Part shown: one piece after another, positions 53,273-61,805 of the stretch | Layout of the letters: each line of letters begins with the position of its first letter | Numbering within the stretch: position 1 is the stretch's first letter | Notes under the pieces: model-generated | What the model saw: the letters and a program-made list of their open reading frames with translations, nothing else | Told to the model about the DNA's origin: nothing | Databases searched by the model: none | Assembly (NCBI RefSeq): GCF_006715725.1 | Contig: NZ_VFNU01000001.1 | Location: forward strand, 868,001 to 932,000 | Length of the DNA: 64,000 bases | Source: Nocardioides sp. SLBN-35 | GTDB taxonomy: Bacteria; Actinomycetota; Actinomycetes; Propionibacteriales; Nocardioidaceae | Direction: 5' to 3' | Made by a program: the position numbers and the translations under genes

Positions 53273-54757
53273 TCAGCGGGTGGCGGCGTGCCGCCCAGCC
53301 CGGCGGCCGAAGAACGACCCCTCGCCGAGCTGGGTGCCGGAGCAGTAGCCGGCGCCGTCCTGGGCGATGTTCGACGCGCAGGCGCCGGCGGCGTACAGGC
53401 CGGGGACGACCGAGCCGTCGGTACGACGTACCTCGCCGTCGACGGTGGTCGCCATCCCGCCGATGGTGAAGCCGGCGTACAGCGCGACGCCCAGCGAGAG
53501 GTCCAGCACGGCCCAGGGGCCGGCGGTCTGCGGGGCGATCCAGTCGGGGTGCTTGTGGAAGTCGGGGTCCTCGCCGTGGGCGGCGTTCTCGTTGTAGGTC
53601 TCGATCGTCTTGACCAGCGTGCCGGCGGGCATGCCGAGGCCGGACTCCATCTCCTCGAGGGTCTCGAAGCCGTCCTTGAGCGGCACCAGCGGCATGTGGT
53701 CCTCGCCGAGGTGCTCACTGTCGACGATGAGGTACGCGATGGCATCCGGCTGCTGGAGCACGTGGTACGACGTCCGCGCGTGGTAGCTGTCCTCCGCCAC
53801 GAAGCGCTCGCCGTCCTTGTTGACGATGATCCCCTTGCAGCGCGACGACGGCGGGTAGAAGGGCGCGGTGATGAACGGCTCCTCCATGTTCTCCAGCGCC
53901 GCGCCGACGGACTCGCCGAGGCGGATGCCGAGCCCGTCGTCGTACGTCGAGCCGAGGGTGAACAGCTTCGAGCCCAGCGCGGGCGTGTAGCGGGCGACCA
54001 TGTCGGGGTTCATCACGAACCCGCCGGCAGCGATGACCACGCCGCCGGCGGAGACCACGCCGTGCTGGTCGAAGGAGCGCCAGCCCACGCCGACGACGCG
54101 CCCCGACGTGGGCGAGCCGTCGACGACGAGGTTGCTCGCGCCGGTCTCGTAGCGGACCTCGACGCCGGCCTCCTCGACCGCGGTGCGCAGCAGGTCCATC
54201 ACGATCCTGGTGCCCTCGGTGTCGCCCGGCACCGGCACCTTGTGGCCGCGCGGCGCGGGCGCGACCTGGTCGCGGAAGGGCCACAACTTCTCGTTGCCGG
54301 TGAACATCAGCCCCTGGGTGCCCGGCTGGATCACGGCCTTGCCGGGGAAGTACGAGCGCTCGAACTCAAAACCCAGGGACTCCAGCCAGTCGAAGTGCGC
54401 GACCGATCCCTCGCAGTAGGCACGGATCTTGACCTCGTCCGGGTCCTTGGTCGAGGCCATCAGGTAGCCGACCATCGCCTCGACCGAGTCGTCGTGGCCG
54501 GTGGCGCGCTGGACCGCCGTACCGCCGCCGAGGTAGAAGTGCCCGCCCGACATGGACGACGTGCCGCCGTGCACCGCGGCCCGCTCGAGCAGCAGCACCC
54601 GGGCGCCGGCGCGGGCGGCCTCGAGTGCGGCGCAGCCGCCGGCGATGCCGAAGCCCACCACGACGACGTCGTAGTGCTCGGCGTCGGCCAGCACGGTGGC
54701 CGGGAGGACGTCGGGAAGGGTCAGGCCGGCCGGAGCGTTGGGGGTTGCAGATGCCAC
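53273..54757 (-). CDS. FAD-binding dehydrogenase, fumarate-reductase/KstD-like
   Basis: 494 residues, GTG start (VASATPNAPAG). FAD motif DVVVVGFGIAGGCAALEAARAG near residue 30, then GGTSSMSGGHFYLGGGT. The C-terminal GGMATTVDGEVRRTDGSVVPGLYAAGACASN block is shared by flavoprotein subunits of fumarate reductase, ketosteroid dehydrogenases and related desaturases. It may dehydrogenate a steroid or acyl compound. A perfect KstR-like box lies 11 bp upstream of its start. It is not certain that it is a 3-ketosteroid-delta-1-dehydrogenase. Confidence 0.85.
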   Translation of the reverse strand: MASATPNAPAGLTLPDVLPATVLADAEHYDVVVVGFGIAGGCAALEAARAGARVLLLERAAVHGGTSSMSGGHFYLGGGTAVQRATGHDDSVEAMVGYLMASTKDPDEVKIRAYCEGSVAHFDWLESLGFEFERSYFPGKAVIQPGTQGLMFTGNEKLWPFRDQVAPAPRGHKVPVPGDTEGTRIVMDLLRTAVEEAGVEVRYETGASNLVVDGSPTSGRVVGVGWRSFDQHGVVSAGGVVIAAGGFVMNPDMVARYTPALGSKLFTLGSTYDDGLGIRLGESVGAALENMEEPFITAPFYPPSSRCKGIIVNKDGERFVAEDSYHARTSYHVLQQPDAIAYLIVDSEHLGEDHMPLVPLKDGFETLEEMESGLGMPAGTLVKTIETYNENAAHGEDPDFHKHPDWIAPQTAGPWAVLDLSLGVALYAGFTIGGMATTVDGEVRRTDGSVVPGLYAAGACASNIAQDGAGYCSGTQLGEGSFFGRRAGRHAATR

Positions 54758-54767
54758 GGCTGAAATC

Positions 54768-54781
54768 TAGAACATGTTCTA
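54768..54781. promoter_or_regulatory. KstR-like operator before the flavoprotein gene
   Basis: TAGAACATGTTCTA is a full 14-bp palindrome matching TnnAACnnGTTnnA. It sits directly before the flavoprotein start on the minus strand and 45 bp before the antiporter start on the plus strand. Confidence 0.7.
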
Positions 54782-54825
54782 CCGATAGACTAGGCCTCCG
54801 CCACCCGACGAAAGCCGAGTGACTC

Positions 54826-56319
54826 TTGACCTTCGACGTCCACCAGCTCGACACGTTCCTGCTGATCGGCGCCGGGGTCACGTTCCTGGCCGTGCTGGCA
54901 GTGCGGATGTCGTCGGGGATCGGGCTCCCCAGCCTCCTGGTCTACCTGCTCATGGGCGTCGCCCTGGGCGACGCGGGACTCGGCATCAACTTCAGCGACG
55001 CGCAGGTCGCCCACGCGATCGGGTTCGGCGCCCTCGCCGTCATCCTCGCCGAGGGTGGTCTCACCACGAGCTGGCGCGACGCCCGCCCCGCGATGCGGAT
55101 GGGTCTGTCCCTGGCGACGCTCGGCGTGCTCGTGTCGATCGCCATCGTCGCCGTCGGCGCGCACTTCCTGCTCGGGCTGTCGTGGCAGCTGTCGATCCTG
55201 CTCGGCGCGGTCTGCTCGCCGACCGACGCCGCGGCCGTCTTCTCGGTGCTGCGCGTCGTGCCCCTGCCGAAGCGGATCACCGGCACGCTGGAGGCCGAGT
55301 CCGGCCTCAACGACGCCCCGACCGTCGTCCTGGTCACCCTCGTCTCGTCCGGCGCGGTCGGCGAGCACGGCCTGCTCGGCACCACCGGCATCGTCGTCTA
55401 CGAGCTCGTCGCCGGCGTCGCGTTCGGCCTCGCGGCCGGCTTCGGCGGCGCCTGGGTGATGCGCCGCGCGGCCCTGCCGTCGTCCGGCCTCTACCCGATC
55501 GCGGTGCTCTGCCTGACCCTGATCGGGTACGGCGGCGCCGCGGCCGTGCACGCCAGCGGGTTCGCCGCGGTCTACGTGGCCGCGCTCGTCCTCGGCAACG
55601 CCGAGCTGCCGCACCGCGTCGCCACCCGCTCGTTCGTGGAGGGCCTGGCCTGGTTGGCCCAGATCGGGCTGTTCGTCATGCTCGGCCTGCTGCTCTCGCC
55701 GGCCCGGCTGACCTGGGAGGTCATCGGGATGGCCGTCGTCGCGGGCAGCATCCTGACCTTCGTGGCGCGGCCGCTCTCGGTCGTGGTGAGTGCCGTCGTA
55801 CGGCCCATGAGGTGGGCCGAGCTCGGCTTCATCTCCTGGGCCGGGCTGCGCGGCGCGGTCCCCATCGTCCTGGCCACGATCCCGCTCGCCGAGGGGGTCG
55901 ACGGGGCCACCCGGCTCTTCGACATCGTCTTCGTGCTCGTCGTCCTCGACACCCTCATCACCGCGCCGTCGCTGCCGCTGACCGCCCGGCTGCTGCGGGT
56001 CGCCCGCCGCTCGGAGCCGCGCGGCATCGAGGTCGAGGCGGCGCCGCTCGACCGGGTCGCCGCGGACCTGCTCCAGATCACGATCAGCCCGGTCTCGAAG
56101 CTGCACGGCGTCGAGGTCGGCGAGCTGCGGCTGCCGGTGGGCGCCAACGTGTCGATGGTCGTGCGCGAGGGGCGCACCATGGTGCCCGAGCGTCGTACCG
56201 TCCTGCGCCACGGCGACGACCTCATCGTCGTCACCCCCCGCAAGCTGCGCGAGGCCACCGAGAACCGGCTGCGCCAGGTCAGCCAGGGTGGCCGGCTCGC
56301 GCAGTGGCTCGGGGACTGA
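54826..56319 (+). CDS. cation/proton antiporter (CPA family) with C-terminal RCK/TrkA_C domain
   Basis: 497 residues, TTG start (LTFDVHQLDTFLLIGAG). Twelve to thirteen hydrophobic segments to about 390 with the antiporter core LLGAVCSPTDAAAVFSVLR and EAESGLNDAPTVVLV (conserved ND pair), and the motif SWAGLRGAVPIVLAT. A TrkA_C-like regulatory domain (about 425-480, VSKLHGVEVGELRLPVGANVSMV) follows. It resembles potassium/proton antiporters of the CvrA/NhaP2 type for ion and volume homeostasis. Its stop abuts the stop of the convergent gene (TGATCA). Confidence 0.92.
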   Translation: MTFDVHQLDTFLLIGAGVTFLAVLAVRMSSGIGLPSLLVYLLMGVALGDAGLGINFSDAQVAHAIGFGALAVILAEGGLTTSWRDARPAMRMGLSLATLGVLVSIAIVAVGAHFLLGLSWQLSILLGAVCSPTDAAAVFSVLRVVPLPKRITGTLEAESGLNDAPTVVLVTLVSSGAVGEHGLLGTTGIVVYELVAGVAFGLAAGFGGAWVMRRAALPSSGLYPIAVLCLTLIGYGGAAAVHASGFAAVYVAALVLGNAELPHRVATRSFVEGLAWLAQIGLFVMLGLLLSPARLTWEVIGMAVVAGSILTFVARPLSVVVSAVVRPMRWAELGFISWAGLRGAVPIVLATIPLAEGVDGATRLFDIVFVLVVLDTLITAPSLPLTARLLRVARRSEPRGIEVEAAPLDRVAADLLQITISPVSKLHGVEVGELRLPVGANVSMVVREGRTMVPERRTVLRHGDDLIVVTPRKLREATENRLRQVSQGGRLAQWLGD

Positions 56320-56862
56320 TCAGCTGGGGTCCTCGGGCTGGCTGCTGAGCGGCGGCGTGCAGACGTAGGCGTCCTTGCGCGCGGTCACCGTCGGGTGCCC
56401 CTCGACGACGCCCTTGAACCGCTTGCCGACCACGATCGTCACGCCGGGGTAGCCGGACGGCTGGTCGACGATGTCGACGTCGCTGCCGAGGTACGACGCC
56501 AGCAGGATCGCCGCGGGGTCGCCGGGGTCGTCCGACCACACCTGCGCGGCCACCGTGCCGTCGGTGTCGGGGGCGTTGCCGGTGTCGCCCTTGGCGAAGC
56601 CGAAGCCGACCAGCTTGTCCATGGTCGTGCCCGCCAGGCCGTTGGGCCCGCCGCCGTTGAGCACGGTGACCATCACCTGGGGCGGCGCGAGGTCGTCGCC
56701 CTTGGGGATCAGGGTGGAGGTGCAGGGCGCGGCCTCGACCTTCTCGGGGAACGGCTGGGTCACCTTGGCCCAGCCCCACGCCGCGCTGGCGACGAAGACC
56801 ACTGCCAGCGCCCCCAGGGTCACCGCCGAGCGGCTGCCCGCCTTGACGTCGAGACCATTCAT
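56320..56862 (-). CDS. LytR C-terminal (LytR_C) domain membrane protein
   Basis: 180 residues. An N-terminal membrane helix (AVTLGALAVVFVASAAWGWA) is followed by an extracytoplasmic LytR_C domain (PPQVMVTVLNGGGPNGLAGTTMDKLVGFGFAKGDTGNA, YPGVTIVVGKRFKG), here without the catalytic LCP domain. Such single-domain proteins are widespread in actinobacteria and thought to act in wall assembly; the exact role is unknown. The next gene lies 7 bp upstream on the same strand, so they likely form a pair. Confidence 0.85.
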   Translation of the reverse strand: MNGLDVKAGSRSAVTLGALAVVFVASAAWGWAKVTQPFPEKVEAAPCTSTLIPKGDDLAPPQVMVTVLNGGGPNGLAGTTMDKLVGFGFAKGDTGNAPDTDGTVAAQVWSDDPGDPAAILLASYLGSDVDIVDQPSGYPGVTIVVGKRFKGVVEGHPTVTARKDAYVCTPPLSSQPEDPS

Positions 56863-56869
56863 CGGGCGC

Positions 56870-57166
56870 TCAGCCCTCCATCCGGATCACGCGCGCGTGG
56901 AGCACGTTGCGCTGCTGCAGGGCGGCCCGCAGCGCGCGGTGCAGCCCGTCCTCGAGGTAGTAGTCGCCGCGCCACAGCACGACGTGGGCGAAGAGATCGC
57001 CGAAGAAGGTGGAGTCCTCGTCGAGCAGCGACGAGAGCTGCAGCGTGTCCTTGGTCGTGACCAGCTGGTCGAGGCGGACCTGGCGCGGGGGCACGGCGGC
57101 CCACCCCTTGGAGGTGAGGCCGTGGTCGGGGTAGGGACGCCCGACCCCCACACGCTTGAAGATCAC
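56870..57166 (-). CDS. conserved small actinobacterial protein (ParB-like/VapB-like)
   Basis: 98 residues from a GTG (VIFKRVGVGRPYPDHGL). The block VPPRQVRLDQLVTTKDTLQLSSLL followed by FFGDLFAHVVLWRGDYYLEDGLHRALRAALQQRNVLHARVI looks like a ParB/sulfiredoxin-type fold (R-x-D...DGxHR). Homologues in other actinobacteria are sometimes labelled VapB-family antitoxin, but no VapC partner is next to it here. It is probably one transcript with the LytR_C gene. Function unknown. Confidence 0.75.
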   Translation of the reverse strand: MIFKRVGVGRPYPDHGLTSKGWAAVPPRQVRLDQLVTTKDTLQLSSLLDEDSTFFGDLFAHVVLWRGDYYLEDGLHRALRAALQQRNVLHARVIRMEG

Positions 57167-57232
57167 GGCTTCGGAGTCTACGGGGCGAGGCCGCGCCTGA
57201 CTGCGACGGCGTGTTCGGCCTAGAGTTCCGGC

Positions 57233-58876
57233 ATGACGCAGGAGCAGACGCCCACTCCCGACGCAGCACCTGACACCGCAGCCCCCGCAGCACCCGCAGC
57301 ACCCGCAGCCCCCGCACCCGCCGCGAAGAGCCCGATCGAGGAGGCGATCGCCCCCGGGTACGCCTTCGAGGGTCCCGCGCTCGAGCTCGGCGGCCTGATG
57401 ACCGGCCCCGACCAGCTCTCCGGCAGCACCATCCGGATCCCGCTGGCGATGCTCAACCGGCACGGCCTGGTGGCCGGTGCGACGGGTACCGGCAAGACCA
57501 AGACCCTCCAGCTGATGGCCGAGCAGCTCTCCGCTGCCGGCGTACCCGTCTTCGCGGCCGACATCAAGGGCGACCTCTCCGGCATCGCCACCGCCGGTGA
57601 GTCCAGCGACAAGCTCCTCGCCCGCACCAGGTCGGTGGGGCAGGACTGGAAGGCGACGGCCTTCCCGGTGGAGTACTACGCGCTCGGCGGGCAGGGCATC
57701 GGCATCCCGATTCGGGTGACCGTGTCGTCCTTCGGCCCGATCCTGCTCAGCCGGGTGCTCGGCCTCAACGACACCCAGGAGTCCAGCCTCGGCCTGGTGT
57801 TCCACTACGCCGACAAGCAGGGCCTGCCGCTGCTCGACCTGCAGGACCTGCGCGCCGTCGTCCAGCACCTCACCAGCGACGAGGGCAAGCCCGACCTCAA
57901 GGACCTCGGCGGCCTGTCGTCGGCGACCGCGGGCGTGATCCTGCGCGAGCTGATCGCGTTCGCCGACCAGGGCGCCGAGGCGTTCTTCGGCGAGCCGGAG
58001 TTCGACTCCGCCGACCTGCTCCAGCAGGCGTCCGACGGACGCGGCCTGGTCAACCTGGTCGAGCTGCCGAACCTGCAGGACCGGCCGGCGATCTTCTCCA
58101 CCTTCCTGATGTGGCTGCTGGCCGACCTGTTCCACGACCTGCCCGAGGTCGGCGACGTCGACCAGCCCAAGCTGGTCTTCTTCTTCGACGAGGCGCACCT
58201 GCTGTTCAAGGACGCGTCCAAGCCGTTCCTGGAGTCGATCGCCCAGACCGTGCGGCTGATCCGGTCCAAGGGCGTCGGCGTCTTCTTCGTGACGCAGAGC
58301 CCGACCGACGTACCCGACGACGTGCTGGCCCAGCTCGGATCCCGGATCCAGCACCAGCTGCGCGCCCACACCCCCAACGACGCGAAGGCGCTCAAGGCGA
58401 CCGTCAACACCTATCCCAAGAGCGCGTACGACGACCTCGGCGAGGTGATCACGACCCTCGGCATCGGCGAGGCGATCGTGACCGTGATGGGCGAGAAGGG
58501 TGCACCGACGCCGGTCGCCTGGACCCGGCTGCGCGCGCCCGAGTCGCTGATGGCGCCCAGCGCTGCTGCGTCGATGGAGGCCACGGTCAAGGCCAGCCCC
58601 CGTCAGGCGAAGTACGCCGAGGTCGTCGACCGCGAGTCGGCCCGCGAGATGCTCGCCAAGAAGCTCGAGGAGGGCGCGAAGGCGGAGGCCGGCGAGAAGG
58701 CCGACAAGGCCGACGCGAAGGAGAAGGCCGCCCCGAAGGCGAAGAAGGACGACGGCAACGCGGCCGGCGAGATCGTCAAGGACGTCGTGAAGTCCTCGGC
58801 GTTCAAGCAGTTCATGCGCACCGCGGCCGCCGAGATCGCCCGCGGCATGTTCGGTACGGCGCGCCGGCGCCGCTGA
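57233..58876 (+). CDS. HerA-like / DUF853 family AAA ATPase
   Basis: 547 residues. The Ala/Pro-rich N-terminus (to about 33) precedes an FtsK/HerA-class ATPase: Walker A GATGTGKTKT (about 83-92), Walker B KLVFFFDEAHLLF (about 311-323), sensor VFFVTQSPTDVPD. The Lys/Ala/Glu-rich tail (about 480-510) is coiled-coil-like. The family is common and poorly characterised; HerA relatives translocate DNA or act with nucleases, but no NurA-like nuclease is adjacent. It ends before a very strong terminator. Confidence 0.9.
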   Translation: MTQEQTPTPDAAPDTAAPAAPAAPAAPAPAAKSPIEEAIAPGYAFEGPALELGGLMTGPDQLSGSTIRIPLAMLNRHGLVAGATGTGKTKTLQLMAEQLSAAGVPVFAADIKGDLSGIATAGESSDKLLARTRSVGQDWKATAFPVEYYALGGQGIGIPIRVTVSSFGPILLSRVLGLNDTQESSLGLVFHYADKQGLPLLDLQDLRAVVQHLTSDEGKPDLKDLGGLSSATAGVILRELIAFADQGAEAFFGEPEFDSADLLQQASDGRGLVNLVELPNLQDRPAIFSTFLMWLLADLFHDLPEVGDVDQPKLVFFFDEAHLLFKDASKPFLESIAQTVRLIRSKGVGVFFVTQSPTDVPDDVLAQLGSRIQHQLRAHTPNDAKALKATVNTYPKSAYDDLGEVITTLGIGEAIVTVMGEKGAPTPVAWTRLRAPESLMAPSAAASMEATVKASPRQAKYAEVVDRESAREMLAKKLEEGAKAEAGEKADKADAKEKAAPKAKKDDGNAAGEIVKDVVKSSAFKQFMRTAAAEIARGMFGTARRRR

Positions 58877-58900
58877 CGTCCCGAGGTCCCTGACGAACAC

Positions 58901-58935
58901 CGCCGGGCGGCTCCTGCGTGAGGAGCCGCCCGGCG
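58901..58935 (+). terminator. strong hairpin after the HerA-like gene
   Basis: CGCCGGGCGGCTCCT (58901-58915), loop GCGTG, AGGAGCCGCCCGGCG (58921-58935): a perfect 15-bp stem 25 bp past the stop. Confidence 0.85.
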
Positions 58936-58964
58936 GTCCGGGGAAGGCGGTCGAGGAGCGCCGG

Positions 58965-59180
58965 TCAGGCCGACCAGCGGATGGCGTCGTCGACGAAGTC
59001 GGCGAGTGGGTGCACTCCGCGCAGGTCGGTGCGCTCGTCCATCAGGCGCGAGAGTCCGTGGGCATGGCGGTCGCGCAGGGCGGCGCGGCGGGCGAGTGAG
59101 CGGTCCACGGCGTCGAGGTCCTCGACGGGCTCGAGGTGACGCCCTGCGATCTGGGTCTCAGGAGAGGTCGTCTTGGTCAT
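58965..59180 (-). CDS. small hypothetical protein
   Basis: 71 residues (MTKTTSPETQIAGRHLEPVEDLDAVDRSL, then LRDRHAHGLSRLMDERTDL), charged and helical. ATG start without a clear Shine-Dalgarno. No family recognised. It lies between the HerA terminator and a small membrane-protein gene. Confidence 0.45.
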   Translation of the reverse strand: MTKTTSPETQIAGRHLEPVEDLDAVDRSLARRAALRDRHAHGLSRLMDERTDLRGVHPLADFVDDAIRWSA

Positions 59181-59274
59181 GGATCCAGCCTGTGGGCCGC
59201 AGGTTTCGGGTCGGCCGCGCGACGGTTACGAGTTGGTGACCGGGCCTGTGAGCCGCGCGACAGTGCGCTGATGG

Positions 59275-59550
59275 TCAGGCGCCGTCGAAGCCGTTCAGCA
59301 GAAGGAAGAACACGGCGACCCCGACCAGCGCGCCCAGGATGCCGAGCCCGGCGCCGGTGAGCGCCGGCCGCTGTGCCGAGGGGCCGAGCAGGAGGCGGCC
59401 GATGGCCGCGCCGACCGCGGCGGTCACGAGCACCTGCGCCGGCACGATCAGGTTCTCCCCGGTGTCGGTGCCGTCGAGGACGAGGGCGCTCAGCGGCAGG
59501 GCGACGCACCCGACCACGACCAGGACGAGGACCAGCAGCAGGATCCGCAC
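59275..59550 (-). CDS. small membrane protein
   Basis: 91 residues, GTG start. Three hydrophobic segments: residues 2-23 (ILLLVLVLVVVGCVALPLSA), 36-55 and 65-86. No enzymatic motif. Its end is 4 bp before the metal-receptor gene's 3' end on the same strand order (receptor upstream), so it is probably downstream in that transcript. Confidence 0.65.
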   Translation of the reverse strand: MRILLLVLVLVVVGCVALPLSALVLDGTDTGENLIVPAQVLVTAAVGAAIGRLLLGPSAQRPALTGAGLGILGALVGVAVFFLLLNGFDGA

Positions 59551-59554
59551 GCGC

Positions 59555-60316
59555 TCAGCCTGACAGAGTCTCGTGCGCCTCGACCATCGCCGGCCCGTAC
59601 CAGGTCAGCAGCCGCCCCGACACCAGCCGCGTCGGGACCCGGGTGAACGCCTCGGGCCCGTCGTCGTGCGTGAACACATAGGGCTCGTCGGGCAGCAGGA
59701 TCAGGTCGAGGTCATCGCGGTCGAGGTCGGCCAGGTCGACCTTGGGGTAGCGGTCGGCGCCGGTGCCCCCGGCGTCGTACGCGTTGCGCCAGCCGAGCCG
59801 GGCCAGCAGGTCGCTGGTGTAGGTCCGCGGGCCGACGACCATCCACGGGTCGCGCCACACGGGGACCGCGACCCGCCCGCGCGCTGTCAGGGGCGGGTCG
59901 GACCAGAGCTCTCCGGCGCGGGTCAGCCACGCAGGAGCAGCGAGCCCGAGGGCTTCGCCGTACAACCGGGCCAGGGAGGCGAGCGCCTGCGGCACCGTCT
60001 CGATCGCGGTGACCCACACGGCCACGCCGGCCTCGCGCAGGCGGCGTACGTCGAGCTCGCGGTTCTCCTCCTGGTTCGCCACCACCAGGTCCGGGGCGAG
60101 GGCGCGGATCGCGGCGAGGTCGGGGTTCTTGGTGCCGCGTACCCGGGTGACGGCGAGGTCCGCGGGGTGGGTGCACCAGTCGGTCGCGCCGACCAGCCGC
60201 TCGGCCGCGTCGGTGGCGATCGCCTCGGTGATCGAGGGCACGAGGGAGACGACCCGGCGCGCGGGACCGGGGAGTGGCACCGGAGCGCCGAGATCGTCGA
60301 CGAGGGGCCTGATCAC
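59555..60316 (-). CDS. helical-backbone metal receptor (BtuF/FecB-like, no signal peptide)
   Basis: 253 residues with the periplasmic-binding-protein class III plan: VSLVPSITEAIATDAAERLVGATDWCTHP at the N-terminus, LDLILLPDEPYVF late, and a connecting long helix. Related proteins bind cobalamin, heme or siderophores. The absence of a lipoprotein signal or an ABC permease partner makes transport unlikely; it may be a cytoplasmic metal or cobalamin-binding protein. Often annotated simply as a helical backbone metal receptor. Confidence 0.85.
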   Translation of the reverse strand: MIRPLVDDLGAPVPLPGPARRVVSLVPSITEAIATDAAERLVGATDWCTHPADLAVTRVRGTKNPDLAAIRALAPDLVVANQEENRELDVRRLREAGVAVWVTAIETVPQALASLARLYGEALGLAAPAWLTRAGELWSDPPLTARGRVAVPVWRDPWMVVGPRTYTSDLLARLGWRNAYDAGGTGADRYPKVDLADLDRDDLDLILLPDEPYVFTHDDGPEAFTRVPTRLVSGRLLTWYGPAMVEAHETLSG

Positions 60317-60400
60317 GGGCTCACCGTAGTCCGTGCTGACCAGGCGGCGGACCGGTGATGGCTCCTTCGGGCCACCCCGATCGGACCCTCGCCCCTAGCC

Positions 60401-60414
60401 AGTAACAGGTTCTA
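60401..60414. promoter_or_regulatory. degenerate KstR-like site upstream of GH16
   Basis: AGTAACAGGTTCTA keeps AAC-NN-GTT-NN-A of the KstR consensus and differs only at the first T. It lies in the 193-bp gap between divergent genes. The gap also contains direct GATCNGGCTCGA words (about 60423-60451). Weaker evidence than the two perfect boxes. Confidence 0.35.
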
Positions 60415-60509
60415 TACGCAAGGATCGGCTCGATCTTCGCGATCCGGCTCGAACATGGGCAGCCCGATGGGGCTGACCGGATCGCACTGGGGGGAGAGAA
60501 AGGTCCACC

Positions 60510-61418
60510 ATGCTCCGATTCCGACTTCTGTGTGCCCTCGGCGCGGCGACTGCCGCCGTCGCCGCACTCGCCCCGGTGACCGCCGGCCCCACCGCTGCGG
60601 CACCCGCGGCCGGTGTGTCGGCGCTCAGCAAGGGCGCCTGCGGCGGCGAACGGCCGGCCAGGCCCGGCGGCGGGCGCTACACGTGCACCTTCGAGGACGA
60701 CTTCAGCGGCACCGCCCTCGACCGGTCGAAGTGGGTGGTCCAGGACACCTCGCTGAGCGGGTTCCACGCCGGTCAGAGCGGCTGCTACGTCGACGACCCC
60801 GACAACGTGAGCGTGGGCTCCGGCCAGGTCTTCCTGACCTCGCGCAAGGAGGCCGAGCCCTTCGTGTGTCACAGCCCGTACGGCGACTACACGTCGGACC
60901 GCACCGCCGCGACGATCGCCACCTGGGGCCTGTTCGCGCAGACCTACGGCCGCTTCGAGTTCCGCGCGAAGCTGCCGGACACAGCCATCCAGGGCATCCA
61001 CTCCGCGCTGTGGCTCTACCCCCAGAAGTTCACCTATGGCGCCTGGCCGAACTCCGGCGAGATCGACGTCGCGGAGTGGTTCAGCGGCGGCGCCGAGAAC
61101 GTCTACCCGTCGGTCCACTACGCCGGTGAGGACCCCTGGAAGAGCACCGGCTACAACTGTCCGATGCCGAGCGCCGGCACCCAGTTCCACCGCTACGCCG
61201 TCGAGTGGACGCCGACCTCGATGCGCTTCCTCTACGACGACCGGGTCTGCTTCACCCACTCCTGGACGCCGGCCGCGCCGTTGGTGGCGCCGCAGCCGTT
61301 CGACCAGCCGTTCTACGTCGTCCTCACCCAGGTCTTCGGCGGCGGCTGGAACGCCATCACCGACCAGACGCCCACCTCGGCGACGACCGCCGTCGACTGG
61401 GTGCGGGTCTGGAAGTAG
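60510..61418 (+). CDS. secreted glycoside hydrolase family 16
   Basis: 302 residues. A signal peptide (1-31, FRLLCALGAATAAVAALAPVTAG) precedes a GH16 jelly roll with the catalytic signature GEIDVAEW, where the two Glu are nucleophile and acid/base. Cys pairs (CGGE, YTCTF, SGCYV, FVCHS) suit secreted disulfides. It cleaves beta-1,3/1,4-glucans or related polysaccharides outside the cell; precise specificity is not readable. AAAGGT Shine-Dalgarno upstream. No carbohydrate-binding module. Confidence 0.93.
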   Translation: MLRFRLLCALGAATAAVAALAPVTAGPTAAAPAAGVSALSKGACGGERPARPGGGRYTCTFEDDFSGTALDRSKWVVQDTSLSGFHAGQSGCYVDDPDNVSVGSGQVFLTSRKEAEPFVCHSPYGDYTSDRTAATIATWGLFAQTYGRFEFRAKLPDTAIQGIHSALWLYPQKFTYGAWPNSGEIDVAEWFSGGAENVYPSVHYAGEDPWKSTGYNCPMPSAGTQFHRYAVEWTPTSMRFLYDDRVCFTHSWTPAAPLVAPQPFDQPFYVVLTQVFGGGWNAITDQTPTSATTAVDWVRVWK

Positions 61419-61444
61419 TCGCCATCACGCGCCATGATCGGCGC

Positions 61445-61792
61445 GTGAACGCGATCTTCGGGTGGTCGGTCCTGGCCCTGGTCTTCGTCGACGAGCTGCT
61501 CGCGGTGGCGGCGTTCGGGGTCTGGGGCTGGGACCGCAGCCCGCGGTGGCTGCTCGTGTGGCTGCTGCCCCTGCTGGCGATGACCGTCTGGTTCCTCCTG
61601 GCCTCGCCGAAGGCGCCGTACGGCGGCCCGCTGGTCCGCCCGCTGGCCAAGGTCGTCGTGTTCGGGCTCGCCTGCCTGGCACTGTGGGACGCCGGTCACG
61701 AGGACTGGGCGGTCGCCCTGCTCGTCTTCTCGGTGGTCGTCAACGGGCTCGCGCAGCTGCCCAGCATCCGGGTCCTCTCCGAGCAGGAGTAG
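61445..61792 (+). CDS. YrdB-like DUF2568 membrane protein
   Basis: 115 residues, GTG start. Four hydrophobic segments (about 5-26, 34-52, 65-82, 87-103); LLAVAAFGVWGWDRSPRWLLVWLLPLLAMTVWFLLASPKAPYGGPLVRPLAKVVVF is the DUF2568/YrdB pattern. Function unknown. It follows the GH16 gene by 26 bp. Confidence 0.82.
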   Translation: MNAIFGWSVLALVFVDELLAVAAFGVWGWDRSPRWLLVWLLPLLAMTVWFLLASPKAPYGGPLVRPLAKVVVFGLACLALWDAGHEDWAVALLVFSVVVNGLAQLPSIRVLSEQE

Positions 61793-61805
61793 CTGGAGCA
61801 GTCCC

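Noticed and set aside
50240..54763. Open frame of about 1500 codons on the plus strand across two genes and the repeat array.
   Set aside because: Antisense to two well-supported flavoproteins; Arg/Gly/Val-rich translation without domains.
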